A stretch of 64,000 bases of DNA from positions 124,001-188,000 of the forward strand of contig QEVF01000001.1 of assembly GCA_003576915.1 (NCBI GenBank), given 5' to 3'. Of the stretch, positions 8,437 through 16,841 are shown in pieces (the stretch's first letter is position 1; the number at the start of each line of letters is the position of its first letter). A program made the translations under genes and the position numbers. The notes under the pieces are model-generated. The model did not search any database and had not been told where the DNA came from. It saw only the letters and a program-made list of their open reading frames with translations. Origin of the DNA: Planctomycetota bacterium. Its GTDB lineage: Bacteria; Planctomycetota; UBA8742; UBA2392.

Positions 8437-8943
8437 ATGCACCGGGAATCCTTTGCGGATTCGCTCAAGCGCGGCCCCCACCGCCTGCTAGCTCGTCTTC
8501 AGGGACGCTGGCAAGGAACAGTTCGGACGTGGTTTGAGCCCGGCAAACTGGCCGATACCCAGCCCATCAAGGCTGCCATCCGCCCCATCCTCGAAGGTCG
8601 GTTCGCTCTTCTCACCTACACCAGCAAGCTTGTCGGCACGAAAATGCTCGGGCACGCCAAGATCGGCCACGATCTGTCGCGAGGGAAATTCGTGATGAGC
8701 TGGGCCGACTCGGCCCACAACGGCACCAACATCATGTCGCTGCTACAGGATCGCGAGACCCTGCCCCGCGAGTTCTCGCTCAGGGGCAGCTATGCCGACC
8801 CCAGCGGCGGACCCGATTGGGGCTGGCGCATTGTGTTCAAGCTTTCGAGCCCGCGGCGGCTGTTCATCACGCACTACAACATCCTGCCCACGGGCCAGGA
8901 GGCCATGGCCGTGGAGATGGTGCTTTCCCGGGTCCAGGGCTAA
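8437..8943 (+). CDS. DUF1579 family protein
   Basis: This 168-residue soluble protein starts MHRESFADSLK at ATG 8437, with GGAG a few bases upstream. An earlier in-frame ATG lies inside the tmRNA and is not used. The pattern HRLLARLQGRWQGTVRTWFEP, a G-R-F core and a WADSAHNGT segment matches DUF1579, predicted small beta-barrel proteins of unknown function. It sits just downstream of the tmRNA terminator. Its TAA overlaps the TAG of the convergent FHA-protease gene by two bases, so the two genes share their 3' ends. Confidence 0.85.
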   Translation: MHRESFADSLKRGPHRLLARLQGRWQGTVRTWFEPGKLADTQPIKAAIRPILEGRFALLTYTSKLVGTKMLGHAKIGHDLSRGKFVMSWADSAHNGTNIMSLLQDRETLPREFSLRGSYADPSGGPDWGWRIVFKLSSPRRLFITHYNILPTGQEAMAVEMVLSRVQG

Positions 8944-10982
8944 CGCGCCAACTTGTCCAGCAGGCGCCGCGCGTGATCCACGTAAATGGCTTCGGCGAGC
9001 GTGGCTTCAAAGCCCCGCGTCGTGACGCCGATGACCTTGCCGTTGCGGTCAATCAAGGGGCCGCCCGAGTTTCCGGGCATGATCGGAACGGAAATGCCGA
9101 TGGCGCTGGCATCGCGCTGCAACGAACGGATCACACCTGTAGCGGGGCTGGTGGTGGTCGTGGCGCTCTTGATCACGCTCAGGCCCAGGGGATAGCCCAG
9201 GGCCATGACAGGGTCGAGTTTGTGCAGCTTTTCCAGTTCCGCGTCCGTGGCGATCTCAAGAGGCGTTGTCAGGAACTTTCGATCCGGACGGTCGAGTTCG
9301 ATCACACACAGGTCGTTGGCCGTGTCCATCTTGTGGACGCGAATTTCGCCAATGCGCTTGAGGACCTCCTCCGGCAAATCAGCCTTGAATCCGTAGGTGG
9401 TCAGCAGTTCGGCGGCGGGCACTTGGGGAGCCAGCTCGTCGTCTGCAAAGCCCTTGACGACCAGCGAGCCGCGCCCGCCCCGCTTCTTGCCGGGAATGGT
9501 GGCCCAGGCCTCACTGACATCCAATTGGTTGGAGCCAACGGCCGCGCGAAGCTTGCTGCCCGAGGGCCAGCAGGCAATGACCCAGTTCTTGAAGTCCGGA
9601 TCGGGGTGGAGGTCCTGCAGTGCATAGGAAATCGCCAGGTCGGCCTTGAACAGGTAGGGCATGATCACGTGCTTGTTGGTGATCACCCAGGCCCTGTTGT
9701 CCGAGGTGCGCGCCAGCCAGCCTGTGCCGGACCCCTCCTGAATCGAGACGCGCTTGCCGTCTTTGTCCAGCAACGGAAACTGAACAAACACCATGAATAC
9801 CGAGGCGTCGTAACGGTCAGCAATGGCCCTGAACGCCTGCTCGCTTGAAAGCTCCTTGCCGCTGCCGGCAAGGGCGGCGCGCGTCTCCTCCTCGCGCTTC
9901 TTCTTTTCTTCCTCGTAGCGCTTTTCAAGGTCCTCGCGGTCCTTCTGATACTTCTCCTCAACTTCCTTCAAGCGCTTGAGCAGGGCGTCCTGGCCTTCGC
10001 TGCTGCCGCCGTAGCGCTTGGCTACTTCCTCCATTTGCCGTTCCTGCTCGCGACGGAAGGTGTCCATGTCGGCGGCCATCTTGGCCACCGCCTCATTGGA
10101 TGCCTTGATGGCATCGACCTCGCGGCGCATGGCCTCGAGTTCGCGTTCCTGGGCCCGGTCGTGCGTGTCACGCTCGGCCTTGTCGCGCTTGTCCTTGTCC
10201 TGCTCATTGAGCATGTACCAGCCCACCGTGGCTCCGGCCGCAAGCAACAGCAGGAACAATGCACCGACAATCGTGACCAGGGCGCCGCTCTTCTTCTGCT
10301 GGCGCGCCTCGAGTTGCTCGGCCACTTCCTTGAGCAGATACTTCGTTTTTTCGCCGGCTCCGACCTTGGTTCCCACCTGCTCCACGACGCGGTCAATGGA
10401 GCTGACCTCGCCGCGGCGCGGCCCGGGCTCCGCCTGCACGCTGGGCATACCGCGTCCCGCGAACTCGGGCGGAGCGCTCTGGGCCTGACGCGGAGGAGGC
10501 GGCGGAGCGGCCGGCTGAGGCTGCGGCGCAGCCGGCGACGCGGCCGGCGGTACCGCGGGCGACGCCGCCGCCTGGGGCGCCGTCGCCACTTTGGGCGAAG
10601 GGGCTGCCGGCTGGCCCGCGATCAGAAGCTTCATGATGGCGCCCTCCTGCCCCAGGGAGAGCTTGCTGCCGCTGAGCACAGCGGCGCCCGAGGCCGTCAC
10701 GCGCACATCGTTGAGAAACACACCGTTGGAGCTGCCTTGGTCGCGCACGGTAATGCGCCCCTCGCGCTCGTCTATGAGGCAATGGTGCCCCGAGACCTTC
10801 AGGTCTTTGCCGGGGTCAAAACGCACGTGACAATCGCTCGCACGACCAAGGAGAATGCCATGCCGCAGATCCGTGGCTGTGAAAGCAAAGCGCCGGCCGG
10901 AGAGTGAACTGGTCATCACTTCGATGATGAGGCGTGGCGCGGCATCCACTTCCTGCATCGTCTGCATCAGTTCATCGCCCAT
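8940..10982 (-). CDS. FHA domain, single TM, coiled coil and trypsin-like serine protease fusion
   Basis: The 680-residue protein has an FHA domain at about residues 18-118 (GRASDCHVRF, VSGHHCLI, DQGSSNGVFLN), which in the family binds phosphothreonine peptides. An Ala/Pro-rich linker follows, then one membrane helix near 237-257 and a long Lys/Glu-rich coiled coil to about 370. The S1/HtrA-like domain has the catalytic triad in place: His in TNKHVI near 435, Asp in NDLCVIEL near 557 and Ser in PGNSGGPL near 637. FHA inside and protease outside implies a transmembrane link between phosphorylation signalling and envelope proteolysis. This is inference. No PDZ domain is visible. Confidence 0.88.
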   Translation of the reverse strand: MGDELMQTMQEVDAAPRLIIEVMTSSLSGRRFAFTATDLRHGILLGRASDCHVRFDPGKDLKVSGHHCLIDEREGRITVRDQGSSNGVFLNDVRVTASGAAVLSGSKLSLGQEGAIMKLLIAGQPAAPSPKVATAPQAAASPAVPPAASPAAPQPQPAAPPPPPRQAQSAPPEFAGRGMPSVQAEPGPRRGEVSSIDRVVEQVGTKVGAGEKTKYLLKEVAEQLEARQQKKSGALVTIVGALFLLLLAAGATVGWYMLNEQDKDKRDKAERDTHDRAQERELEAMRREVDAIKASNEAVAKMAADMDTFRREQERQMEEVAKRYGGSSEGQDALLKRLKEVEEKYQKDREDLEKRYEEEKKKREEETRAALAGSGKELSSEQAFRAIADRYDASVFMVFVQFPLLDKDGKRVSIQEGSGTGWLARTSDNRAWVITNKHVIMPYLFKADLAISYALQDLHPDPDFKNWVIACWPSGSKLRAAVGSNQLDVSEAWATIPGKKRGGRGSLVVKGFADDELAPQVPAAELLTTYGFKADLPEEVLKRIGEIRVHKMDTANDLCVIELDRPDRKFLTTPLEIATDAELEKLHKLDPVMALGYPLGLSVIKSATTTTSPATGVIRSLQRDASAIGISVPIMPGNSGGPLIDRNGKVIGVTTRGFEATLAEAIYVDHARRLLDKLAR

Positions 10983-11089
10983 CTGGCCGTCCCCCGGTGT
11001 GTGGCGTCAGAGAGTTGTCAGGCTAGCGGACAGGGGGGCGACGGGCAAGCTTGCGCGGCCGCCTGAGCTAGCTACGCTTGCGCGCCAGC

Positions 11090-11689
11090 ATGAACTCACA
11101 GGGCCCCACGCCTGAACAGATTGAGCGCGCCAACCTGGCATTCCAGCGCTTTGTGCGCGCTCTGGCCCAGCGCCAGGGAACGGACAAGCCGGCCGTTGGC
11201 TTCACGGCCAGCCAGGAATTCGCGGCGGCCTTCATTGAATCGGGCGCGGCCGAGCAGGGTGATATCCAGATCACGGAGGTGTTCTTCGGTTTCGGCACAT
11301 CCAGCGTGGCCCTGTCGGCACGCGTCAAGGTGCCGGGAAAGGCCTGGCCGCCGCGCCCGCCGGTAGACACACACTTTCACATGAAGCTGGCGGATCTTGC
11401 GGTCTCGCAGGCCGCCGATGGGAGCGCAGTCTCGTTTGTGGTGGACGAACCGTTGACCTTCTCGAGCACGCTGGCCGACATGCTGGTAGGGCTGCTGGGC
11501 AAGCTGTTCTCGCGCATGCCCATCAGCATCTCAGACCTGCGCACCAGGGGTGCGCGCCTGAAGCTGAACTTCACGGCGCTCGTCTCCGCCGCACGCCCGG
11601 ACCTGGCCCAGAGCGCATCGCAGATTCGCCTGCAGACATTGAACTTGACCCCGGGCAGGGCGCACATCGAGTTGCTGTTCAAAGCCTGA
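11090..11689 (+). CDS. Conserved-looking hypothetical protein
   Basis: I do not recognise this 199-residue protein. It starts MNSQGPTPEQIERAN and is soluble, without signal peptide or membrane helix, with helical and beta-rich stretches. The motif DTHFHMKLADLAV near the middle is preceded by a Trp-Pro-Pro run, and DTHFH may be chance rather than a metal site. The stop is separated by one base from the ATG of the Na+/Ca2+ exchanger, so the two are translated together and may be functionally linked. The divergent gap to the FHA-protease gene is about 107 bp. Confidence 0.65.
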   Translation: MNSQGPTPEQIERANLAFQRFVRALAQRQGTDKPAVGFTASQEFAAAFIESGAAEQGDIQITEVFFGFGTSSVALSARVKVPGKAWPPRPPVDTHFHMKLADLAVSQAADGSAVSFVVDEPLTFSSTLADMLVGLLGKLFSRMPISISDLRTRGARLKLNFTALVSAARPDLAQSASQIRLQTLNLTPGRAHIELLFKA

Positions 11690-11690
11690 T

Positions 11691-12665
11691 ATGGAATTGT
11701 TCATCATTATCGTGCAGCTCGTCGCGGGCCTTGGCGTGTTGACCCTGGGGGCTGACTGGCTGGTGCGCGGTTCGAGCAACTTCGCGCTCTCCATCGGCAT
11801 CAAGCCGCTGATCATCGGCCTGACGCTGGTGGCCTTTGGCACCAGCGCGCCGGAACTGACCGTCAGCGTCAAGGGCGCGCTCGACGGCAACTCGGGCATC
11901 GCCGTCGGCAACGTGATTGGCAGCAACATCGCCAACATCGGCCTGATTCTTGGATTATGTACCATCATTCGGCCTGTGGACGTCTCCAAGGAGCTCTTCA
12001 GGCGCGACATCCCCGTGATGCTGGTGGCTTCCGTGGCCCTGGGCCTGCTGCCATTTGTGGGTGGTCCGAGCCCCGCGGGCGAAAGCGTGGGTTTTGAGTT
12101 TTCGCGCTGGAAGGCCCTGGTGCTGCTCGCCATCTTTCTGGTGAGCCTGTGGCTGACATTCCGCAATGCAGGCGCCAGCGAGATACCCTCGAGTGACGTG
12201 GCCAGAAAGATCAGCCGCGCGGGCAATCTTCTGCTGGCCCTGGTGGGTTTGGGCGCGCTGATCGGCGGGGGCTACTTCTTCGTCGAAGGTTCCGTGTCTC
12301 TGGCGGAGATGCTGGGCATACCTCAGCTCGTGATCGGTTTGACGATCGTCGCTGTCGGCACCAGCCTGCCGGAGTTCGCCACGTCGATCATCGCGGCGAT
12401 CCGGGGCCAGTCGGACATCTCCGTCGGCAACGTGGTGGGCAGCAATATCTTCAACATCCTGTTTGTGCTGGGGCTTTCCGCCGCCATCTCCCCCGTCATG
12501 ATCGAACCCAAGACCCTTCAAATGGACATCCCCGTGATGATCCTGATGGCGCTGCTGCTGCCGGCCCTTTCGTGGCGAACCAAGAAGCTGGGGCGGCTGG
12601 GCGGCGCCGTGCTGCTGGCAGGATATGTGCTCTACTCCTGCAACCTGTTCTTCAACTGGGTCTGA
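11691..12665 (+). CDS. Calcium/sodium antiporter, YrbG/CaCA family
   Basis: This 324-residue protein of about ten membrane segments contains the two inverted alpha repeats of the cation/Ca2+ exchanger family. They are GTSAPELTVS with GNVIGSNIANIGLILG near residues 55-90, and GTSLPEFATS with GNVVGSNIFNILFVLG near 222-262. The glutamates in GTSxPE and the asparagines in GNxxGSN bind the ions. It exchanges Na+ (or K+/H+) for Ca2+ across the inner membrane. Several EF-hand proteins elsewhere in the window fit an interest in calcium, but nothing ties them to this gene directly. It is translationally coupled to the hypothetical gene before it. Confidence 0.93.
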   Translation: MELFIIIVQLVAGLGVLTLGADWLVRGSSNFALSIGIKPLIIGLTLVAFGTSAPELTVSVKGALDGNSGIAVGNVIGSNIANIGLILGLCTIIRPVDVSKELFRRDIPVMLVASVALGLLPFVGGPSPAGESVGFEFSRWKALVLLAIFLVSLWLTFRNAGASEIPSSDVARKISRAGNLLLALVGLGALIGGGYFFVEGSVSLAEMLGIPQLVIGLTIVAVGTSLPEFATSIIAAIRGQSDISVGNVVGSNIFNILFVLGLSAAISPVMIEPKTLQMDIPVMILMALLLPALSWRTKKLGRLGGAVLLAGYVLYSCNLFFNWV

Positions 12666-12741
12666 CCTCGATCATCGATTTTTCGTAACACGCCGGCGCT
12701 CGGCACGGTAGCAAGGTCAGTCCACCGACCCGAGGTCGTTC

Positions 12742-14136
12742 ATGCGCGTTTCACTGCCCCTGACGCTGTTGTTCTGCCTGATCTCTTTTGCTGCCGGCGC
12801 AGCCGGCATGTACGCCCTGAACAACGGCCCGGATGCCCGGCCTGCGGCCCGTCGCGACCAATGCCAGGCCGCCGATTCAACCGACATGCCGTCTGTAAAG
12901 GCGGGCAAGCCTTCCGACGATTCCCCTGCATCCGACGCCAAGGCAGCCCCTTCTGACACCAGGCCCGCGCTTGCCAAGCCTGAAGCTGAACCCCGCAGCG
13001 AGCCCGCTGCGACTGCCGCCCCGGACGTCCCCGCGGAGGTCCATCCCGCACCGGCCGGTCCCGCGGTTCCCGCCGAGAAAACGCCTGCCGAAAGGGCCAA
13101 GGACCTGCGTGACGCGCTGGACAAGATCAAGGACAAATCGCCCGAAGAACTGGATCCCGAGGAAGTACTCAGCGACATGATGGGCAAGCGCGTGGACTAC
13201 TCCGTCACGCTGTCGGGCACCGTGACGGACAGCCTTGGAAACCCCGTGGCGGGAGCCGAGGTGCTGGCCGAGACCCAGGAAACCATGGACGGGGGAAGCG
13301 CTTTGATGGTCTTCTCCACGGCCAGCGCGGGCAACCGCATCGCTGTAACGGACGCCGCCGGCGCCTTCAGCGGAACCTTGACCACCAAGGTCACCGAGAA
13401 TTCAAAGGTCAGTGTGATTCTGCGCAGCCGCGCCAAGGGCCACGGCGAAAGCAAGAAAGTCACGGTTGAGGTCAAACACGGCGAAACAAAGGAAGGCATC
13501 GCCCTTCGCCTGCTTGGTGCCGGTATCGTGACGGGCCGGGTGGTGGACGCTGCGGGCCAGGGTGTCGCGGGTTGCACCGTCAGCCTCAACTCCATGGCAC
13601 GCGACGGCAGCCCCCTGTTCATTGAAAGCGACGTGGAGGTCGGGTCGGGCGGACGCAACCGCGCCACCACTGATGCCTCTGGCGAATATCGCTTTGAAGA
13701 TGTCGCGGAAGGCAGCTACCGCCTGAACCTGCGTTCGCCCGGCTTCAAAGAAAAGAGCGGTCCCCGAAGCGTCGAAGTCAAGGCCGGACAAATCGTGCGG
13801 GTGGACAACGATTTTGTCGTCGCCGCCACGACCTCATTGAAGGTCAAACTTGTGACGGAGACCGGCCAGCCCGCCCAGGGCTGGGCCACGGTCGAGTTCG
13901 AAAGCAGCGAGGGCAAGGTCGTGGAAAAGCGTCAGGGCATGGTTTCAGCCGAAGGCGAACTTCAACTCAACGACCCCCCGGTCGGCGGCTTCAACGTGAC
14001 CGTCAAGCTCTGGGGCTACCACGACAGCGCCAAGGCCTGGCACACCTTCACCCAGGATCAACCCACAGACATGGGCACGCTGGCCTTGACTGCCAACCCC
14101 GAAGCAACCAGAAGCCGCGCCCGCATGCGTCGCTGA
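12742..14136 (+). CDS. Membrane-anchored/exported protein with carboxypeptidase-regulatory-like repeats
   Basis: The 464-residue protein opens with a hydrophobic segment (MRVSLPLTLLFCLISFAAG) acting as signal anchor. A Pro/Ala/Glu-rich linker runs to about residue 115 with an acidic DALDKIKDKSPEELDPEEV helix. Then come at least two beta-sandwich modules of the carboxypeptidase regulatory-like type: GTVTDSLGNPVAGAEV near 160 and GRVVDAAGQGVAGCTV near 265, the latter followed by DASGEYRFEDVAEGSYRL. Such modules are common in exported planctomycete proteins and usually mediate surface or matrix contacts. No catalytic domain is visible. It ends in RSRARMRR. Confidence 0.8.
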   Translation: MRVSLPLTLLFCLISFAAGAAGMYALNNGPDARPAARRDQCQAADSTDMPSVKAGKPSDDSPASDAKAAPSDTRPALAKPEAEPRSEPAATAAPDVPAEVHPAPAGPAVPAEKTPAERAKDLRDALDKIKDKSPEELDPEEVLSDMMGKRVDYSVTLSGTVTDSLGNPVAGAEVLAETQETMDGGSALMVFSTASAGNRIAVTDAAGAFSGTLTTKVTENSKVSVILRSRAKGHGESKKVTVEVKHGETKEGIALRLLGAGIVTGRVVDAAGQGVAGCTVSLNSMARDGSPLFIESDVEVGSGGRNRATTDASGEYRFEDVAEGSYRLNLRSPGFKEKSGPRSVEVKAGQIVRVDNDFVVAATTSLKVKLVTETGQPAQGWATVEFESSEGKVVEKRQGMVSAEGELQLNDPPVGGFNVTVKLWGYHDSAKAWHTFTQDQPTDMGTLALTANPEATRSRARMRR

Positions 14137-14207
14137 TCCAGCCTCTTGAGCTTTCAACAATTGGATAACCCCGCACACTCCGCCGGCTTGGGGGCTACAA
14201 TTCCCCC

Positions 14208-14366
14208 ATGGAAACACCGGCACCCTGCCCCTATTGCGGCTTTCGTGGCGCCCTTGTGTGGGTGCATGGGCACGGTCAGTGTGCTCAATGCAAACTCAAC
14301 ATTGACCCGTGCTGCGGGGGCGAGTGTGCCGCTCAAGAGGCCGGCGCGGAGGAGTCCCATGGTTGA
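14208..14366 (+). CDS. 52-residue zinc-ribbon protein overlapping the next gene
   Basis: A short frame from ATG 14208 to TGA 14366 encodes a protein with CPYCG at residues 7-11, CAQC near 25-28 and a CCGGEC cluster near 35-40, plus VWVHGHG. The paired Cys-x2-Cys knuckles predict a zinc ribbon. Small proteins with this CPYC/VWVHGH/CCGGE pattern are known to me only as uncharacterised. The stop lies 8 bases inside the next gene, whose GGAGGAG ribosome-binding site is within this frame, so the two form a coupled pair. The real use of the frame rests on its cysteine pattern; codon statistics over 52 residues are weak. Confidence 0.72.
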   Translation: METPAPCPYCGFRGALVWVHGHGQCAQCKLNIDPCCGGECAAQEAGAEESHG

Positions 14367-14592
14367 CAAGACAACGCTGGATGCCGCGTTCAAGGCGTTC
14401 AAGAAGCGGCTCAAGATCTACCAGAATGATGCATCGTCCAGCAGCGCCCCGGCGGCCCACCTAAGTAAGGGCGCGCCGGTCATCACCGCCATTGAACCAC
14501 CCAACCAGTGGCCACAGGAAGTCTGGGATGAGTTGGTGGCCAAGGGAAAGCTTCGCAAAGCAGGCGCCCGCACCTATGAGCTGAACAAGTAG
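14359..14592 (+). CDS. Small basic hypothetical protein paired with the zinc-ribbon gene
   Basis: This 77-residue protein starts MVDKTTLDAAFKAFKKRLK at ATG 14359, preceded by GGAGGAG. A helical, basic N-terminal half and a linker of Ser/Ala lead to ITAIEPPNQWPQEVWDELVAKGKLRK near the C-terminus. I do not recognise the fold. It overlaps the zinc-ribbon gene by 8 bp, which suggests that the two products act together. A longer frame reaching back to 14146 is rejected because it would read through the zinc-ribbon gene out of phase. Confidence 0.65.
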   Translation: MVDKTTLDAAFKAFKKRLKIYQNDASSSSAPAAHLSKGAPVITAIEPPNQWPQEVWDELVAKGKLRKAGARTYELNK

Positions 14593-14603
14593 CGCACACG
14601 CCC

Positions 14604-14978
14604 CTACTTTGCCTTCTTGGGGCCGAATTCCTTGCCACGGTTATGCTTCTTGCGAAGCTTCTTGATGAGCTTTTTGGCCGCTTTCTGCAGCAATTCGCCC
14701 GGGCTGACACGCTTGTCCTTGTCGGACAGCCAGTCGGCCGCATAGCGCAGCTCTTCGGCCAGCTTCTGCGTGAGCCACTCGCCACCCTCGGAAGCCTTCT
14801 TGTTGGCCTTTTGGGCCATTTCTCCCACCTTGGCGGCCGCCAGCCTGGCCGCCTTGGTCGCTGTCTTGGCCACCGCTTTGGCTTCTTCCTTCACTTCCTG
14901 CACAATTTCGGCTGCCACCGTGGCCTCGGGTGCGGGCTTGGACTGGGAAGCTTCGTCGCTCTTGGGTCGCTTTGCCAT
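14604..14978 (-). CDS. Lys/Ala-rich, histone H1-like small protein
   Basis: The 124-residue product starts MAKRPKSDEASQ with GAGGAGA upstream of ATG 14978. The first half is Ala/Lys/Glu-rich (AVAKTATKAARLAAAKVGEMAQKANKK spread over about residues 45-75). The end is strongly basic (KAAKKLIKKLRKK then GPKKAK). The composition resembles bacterial histone-H1-like or phasin-like proteins, so DNA binding or granule association is possible; the sequence alone does not decide. A central SEGGEWLTQKLAEELRYAADWLSD segment is less repetitive and may be the conserved core. It lies downstream of thyX on the same strand, 152 bp away, in a gap where I see nothing else. Confidence 0.65.
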   Translation of the reverse strand: MAKRPKSDEASQSKPAPEATVAAEIVQEVKEEAKAVAKTATKAARLAAAKVGEMAQKANKKASEGGEWLTQKLAEELRYAADWLSDKDKRVSPGELLQKAAKKLIKKLRKKHNRGKEFGPKKAK

Positions 14979-15130
14979 GGTTTCACATCTCCTCGGTCTC
15001 AACGGGATTCTGTCAGGCCATCCTGCCTGCATTCTAACGCGACGCCTGTGCCGCGTCCCGCCAAACAGGGGGCAAAACCAACGCCCTGTCCGGGTCGTTG
15101 GCGCGCATCGGCGCGACAGGGCAAGTGCGC

Positions 15131-16108
15131 TCAGACCTTGCGGTGTTTCGTGCGCGTGCGCTCGCTGCCGTCAGGCAGCTTGACCACTTCGTAATCGCCA
15201 AACAGGTTGGGCGCTTCCTTGATCACCAGCCGGCACACGTCACAGGCCAGCGCGCGGATTTCGGCCTCGGCGTGGATGTCGCCGCGCAACTCGATGAAAT
15301 GGCGCAGCGCACGCGCGTTGGCCGTCACGAAGATCTTCGTTTCCGTCGCGTTGGGCAGCACGCAACGCGCGGCTTCTCTCGCCGTCTTGCGCCGCGCGGT
15401 CAGGGTGACCTTCCTGAGGTACTTGTTGGCCTCTTTGTCGCTCTCAACGAAAGTTGCCCACTCGGCAATGCTGCGTGTTCCCGCAGGCGGCTTGGCCTCG
15501 CCGTGGCCGGGTTTGAAGGCGTAGCCTTCATCCTTGGCGACCAGCATTTCATCGCGCAGCGCGAAATCAACGAGTTGCCGCGGGCTGGTGTATTTGTCGG
15601 CGAGCTTGTCGGTCAGCTCCGCGTAGAGCTTGCTGGTGCTTTCGCAGAAGCCGCGCACGGCGTTTTCGAGTTCAGCGTCGCCCTGCACGGCGGGCGGTAT
15701 CACGAAGCCGGCGTCGCGCTCATCCACGTAGCGCTGGGAAAGCTGCGAGTAGCCAAAGCCCGCTCGATGTCGGATGAGTTCGTGGGTCAGCGAGCGCGAA
15801 ACGCCCGTGAAGATGAAGTTGAACACCGTGTGTTCCAGGACACTCCCGTGGCCGACCTCGAGGATATGTCCGAGATAGTCTTTGTTGCTCTTGCGGCCCT
15901 GCTTGTCGCCAAAGCTCATGTAGCACATGCGGCCGGCAAGTTCGGGGAGTTTTTCGCCGTCGATGGCCGTGTCGGTCATCCACGTCGTGCCCTCTTCTTC
16001 AAGGAAGCGGCGGGCGTCGGCGTCGGACATCACCTGCTTGCCGACGAGATAAATTTTCGGACGGGTGAAGAATTTCATGTCGCGTCTCGGGTCAACTGTT
16101 CCGCTCAT
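15131..16108 (-). CDS. thyX: Flavin-dependent thymidylate synthase ThyX
   Basis: This 325-residue protein is a ThyX, converting dUMP to dTMP with FAD, NADPH and methylene-tetrahydrofolate. The dUMP/FAD motif is RHRAGFGYSQLSQRY near residues 115-130, and the N-terminal half has the typical HGSVLEHTVFNF. The C-terminal half carries the ARCVLPNATETK and NARALRHF segments of the second active-site wall. It is longer than the usual 220-250 residues because of an insertion between the halves (about residues 170-225). The start may be ATG 16078 (MKFFTRPKIYLV), which fits the family better; neither start has a strong ribosome-binding site. Confidence 0.95.
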   Translation of the reverse strand: MSGTVDPRRDMKFFTRPKIYLVGKQVMSDADARRFLEEEGTTWMTDTAIDGEKLPELAGRMCYMSFGDKQGRKSNKDYLGHILEVGHGSVLEHTVFNFIFTGVSRSLTHELIRHRAGFGYSQLSQRYVDERDAGFVIPPAVQGDAELENAVRGFCESTSKLYAELTDKLADKYTSPRQLVDFALRDEMLVAKDEGYAFKPGHGEAKPPAGTRSIAEWATFVESDKEANKYLRKVTLTARRKTAREAARCVLPNATETKIFVTANARALRHFIELRGDIHAEAEIRALACDVCRLVIKEAPNLFGDYEVVKLPDGSERTRTKHRKV

Positions 16109-16209
16109 GAATCAGAGGCAGAGGCGCGCGAACATAACACACAGTCGCCGCGCTTGCAGCGATGTTGACAGTTGTCGGAAGCTGGCCCGGCACTGGCTGA
16201 GTAAAGCCG

Positions 16210-16692
16210 CTACATCAGCATCGGGTCATTGTCGGGCGGGCTGTCTGTTTCAGCGGGGGCAAGCTCTTCACCCTCGGCGGGACTGGTATCCTCGCCGATG
16301 AGGTCGCGTGTGCCGCGGTCAATCTCTTCAAACAGCTTCAAAAAGGGCACCGCACCTGCGGCGCTGGCGGGGTTCATGGCTTGAAAGAACCGGACCTGGG
16401 CCGCGAAGTCCTGGGCACAGCGGGCGATTTCCTGAACGATGGTCTGAACGCGCTGCTTTCCGTTGCGCACTTCGCCGGCCTCGATGGACTTGTCCGTCGA
16501 AAGAAGCCGATCGCTTTCCTTGAGTTCTTCCAGTGAGTTCTTGAGCCGGTCCGAAATCAGCTTGTAGTCCTTGAGCAGATCCGCTTCGTGGCCGGGAACG
16601 CTACCCGTGGCAAATGGCTCTGTCAGGGCGGCACAAAGGCGCACGGCTTCCACGCGCTTTTCAATGAACAACAGTGAAATGCCAATCGACAT
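16210..16692 (-). CDS. Hypothetical helical protein
   Basis: This 160-residue soluble protein begins MSIGISLLFIEKRVEAVRL, continues with a predicted coiled coil around residues 40-85 (LKDYKLISDRLKNSLEELKESDRL) and ends in an acidic, Pro-rich tail. I do not recognise it. There are no cysteines or histidines arranged as an active site. It is transcribed toward thyX on the same strand and is divergent from the thiolase gene across a 149-bp gap. Confidence 0.55.
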   Translation of the reverse strand: MSIGISLLFIEKRVEAVRLCAALTEPFATGSVPGHEADLLKDYKLISDRLKNSLEELKESDRLLSTDKSIEAGEVRNGKQRVQTIVQEIARCAQDFAAQVRFFQAMNPASAAGAVPFLKLFEEIDRGTRDLIGEDTSPAEGEELAPAETDSPPDNDPMLM

Positions 16693-16841
16693 GACGCCTC
16701 CCGGCCCGGACCGTCAACGCAAGAGCAAACCGGGCGACAGTTTATAGAGTCCGGGAGGTCTGAACCAGTGTTTGCAGATTGGGGATTGCCAGTTTTCGCC
16801 GCCGCGTTAGACAGGGGGCAGCCAATCTTCAGGAGACATCG

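Noticed and set aside
14146..14592. Single 148-codon gene in place of the zinc-ribbon pair
   Set aside because: Its first half is out of frame with the CxxC-containing product and lacks character, while ATG 14359 has a strong ribosome-binding site.
15098..16168. Long plus-strand frame opposite thyX
   Set aside because: It is antisense to a clear ThyX with intact motifs and has low-complexity His/Ala/Gly-rich content typical of shadow frames in GC-rich DNA.
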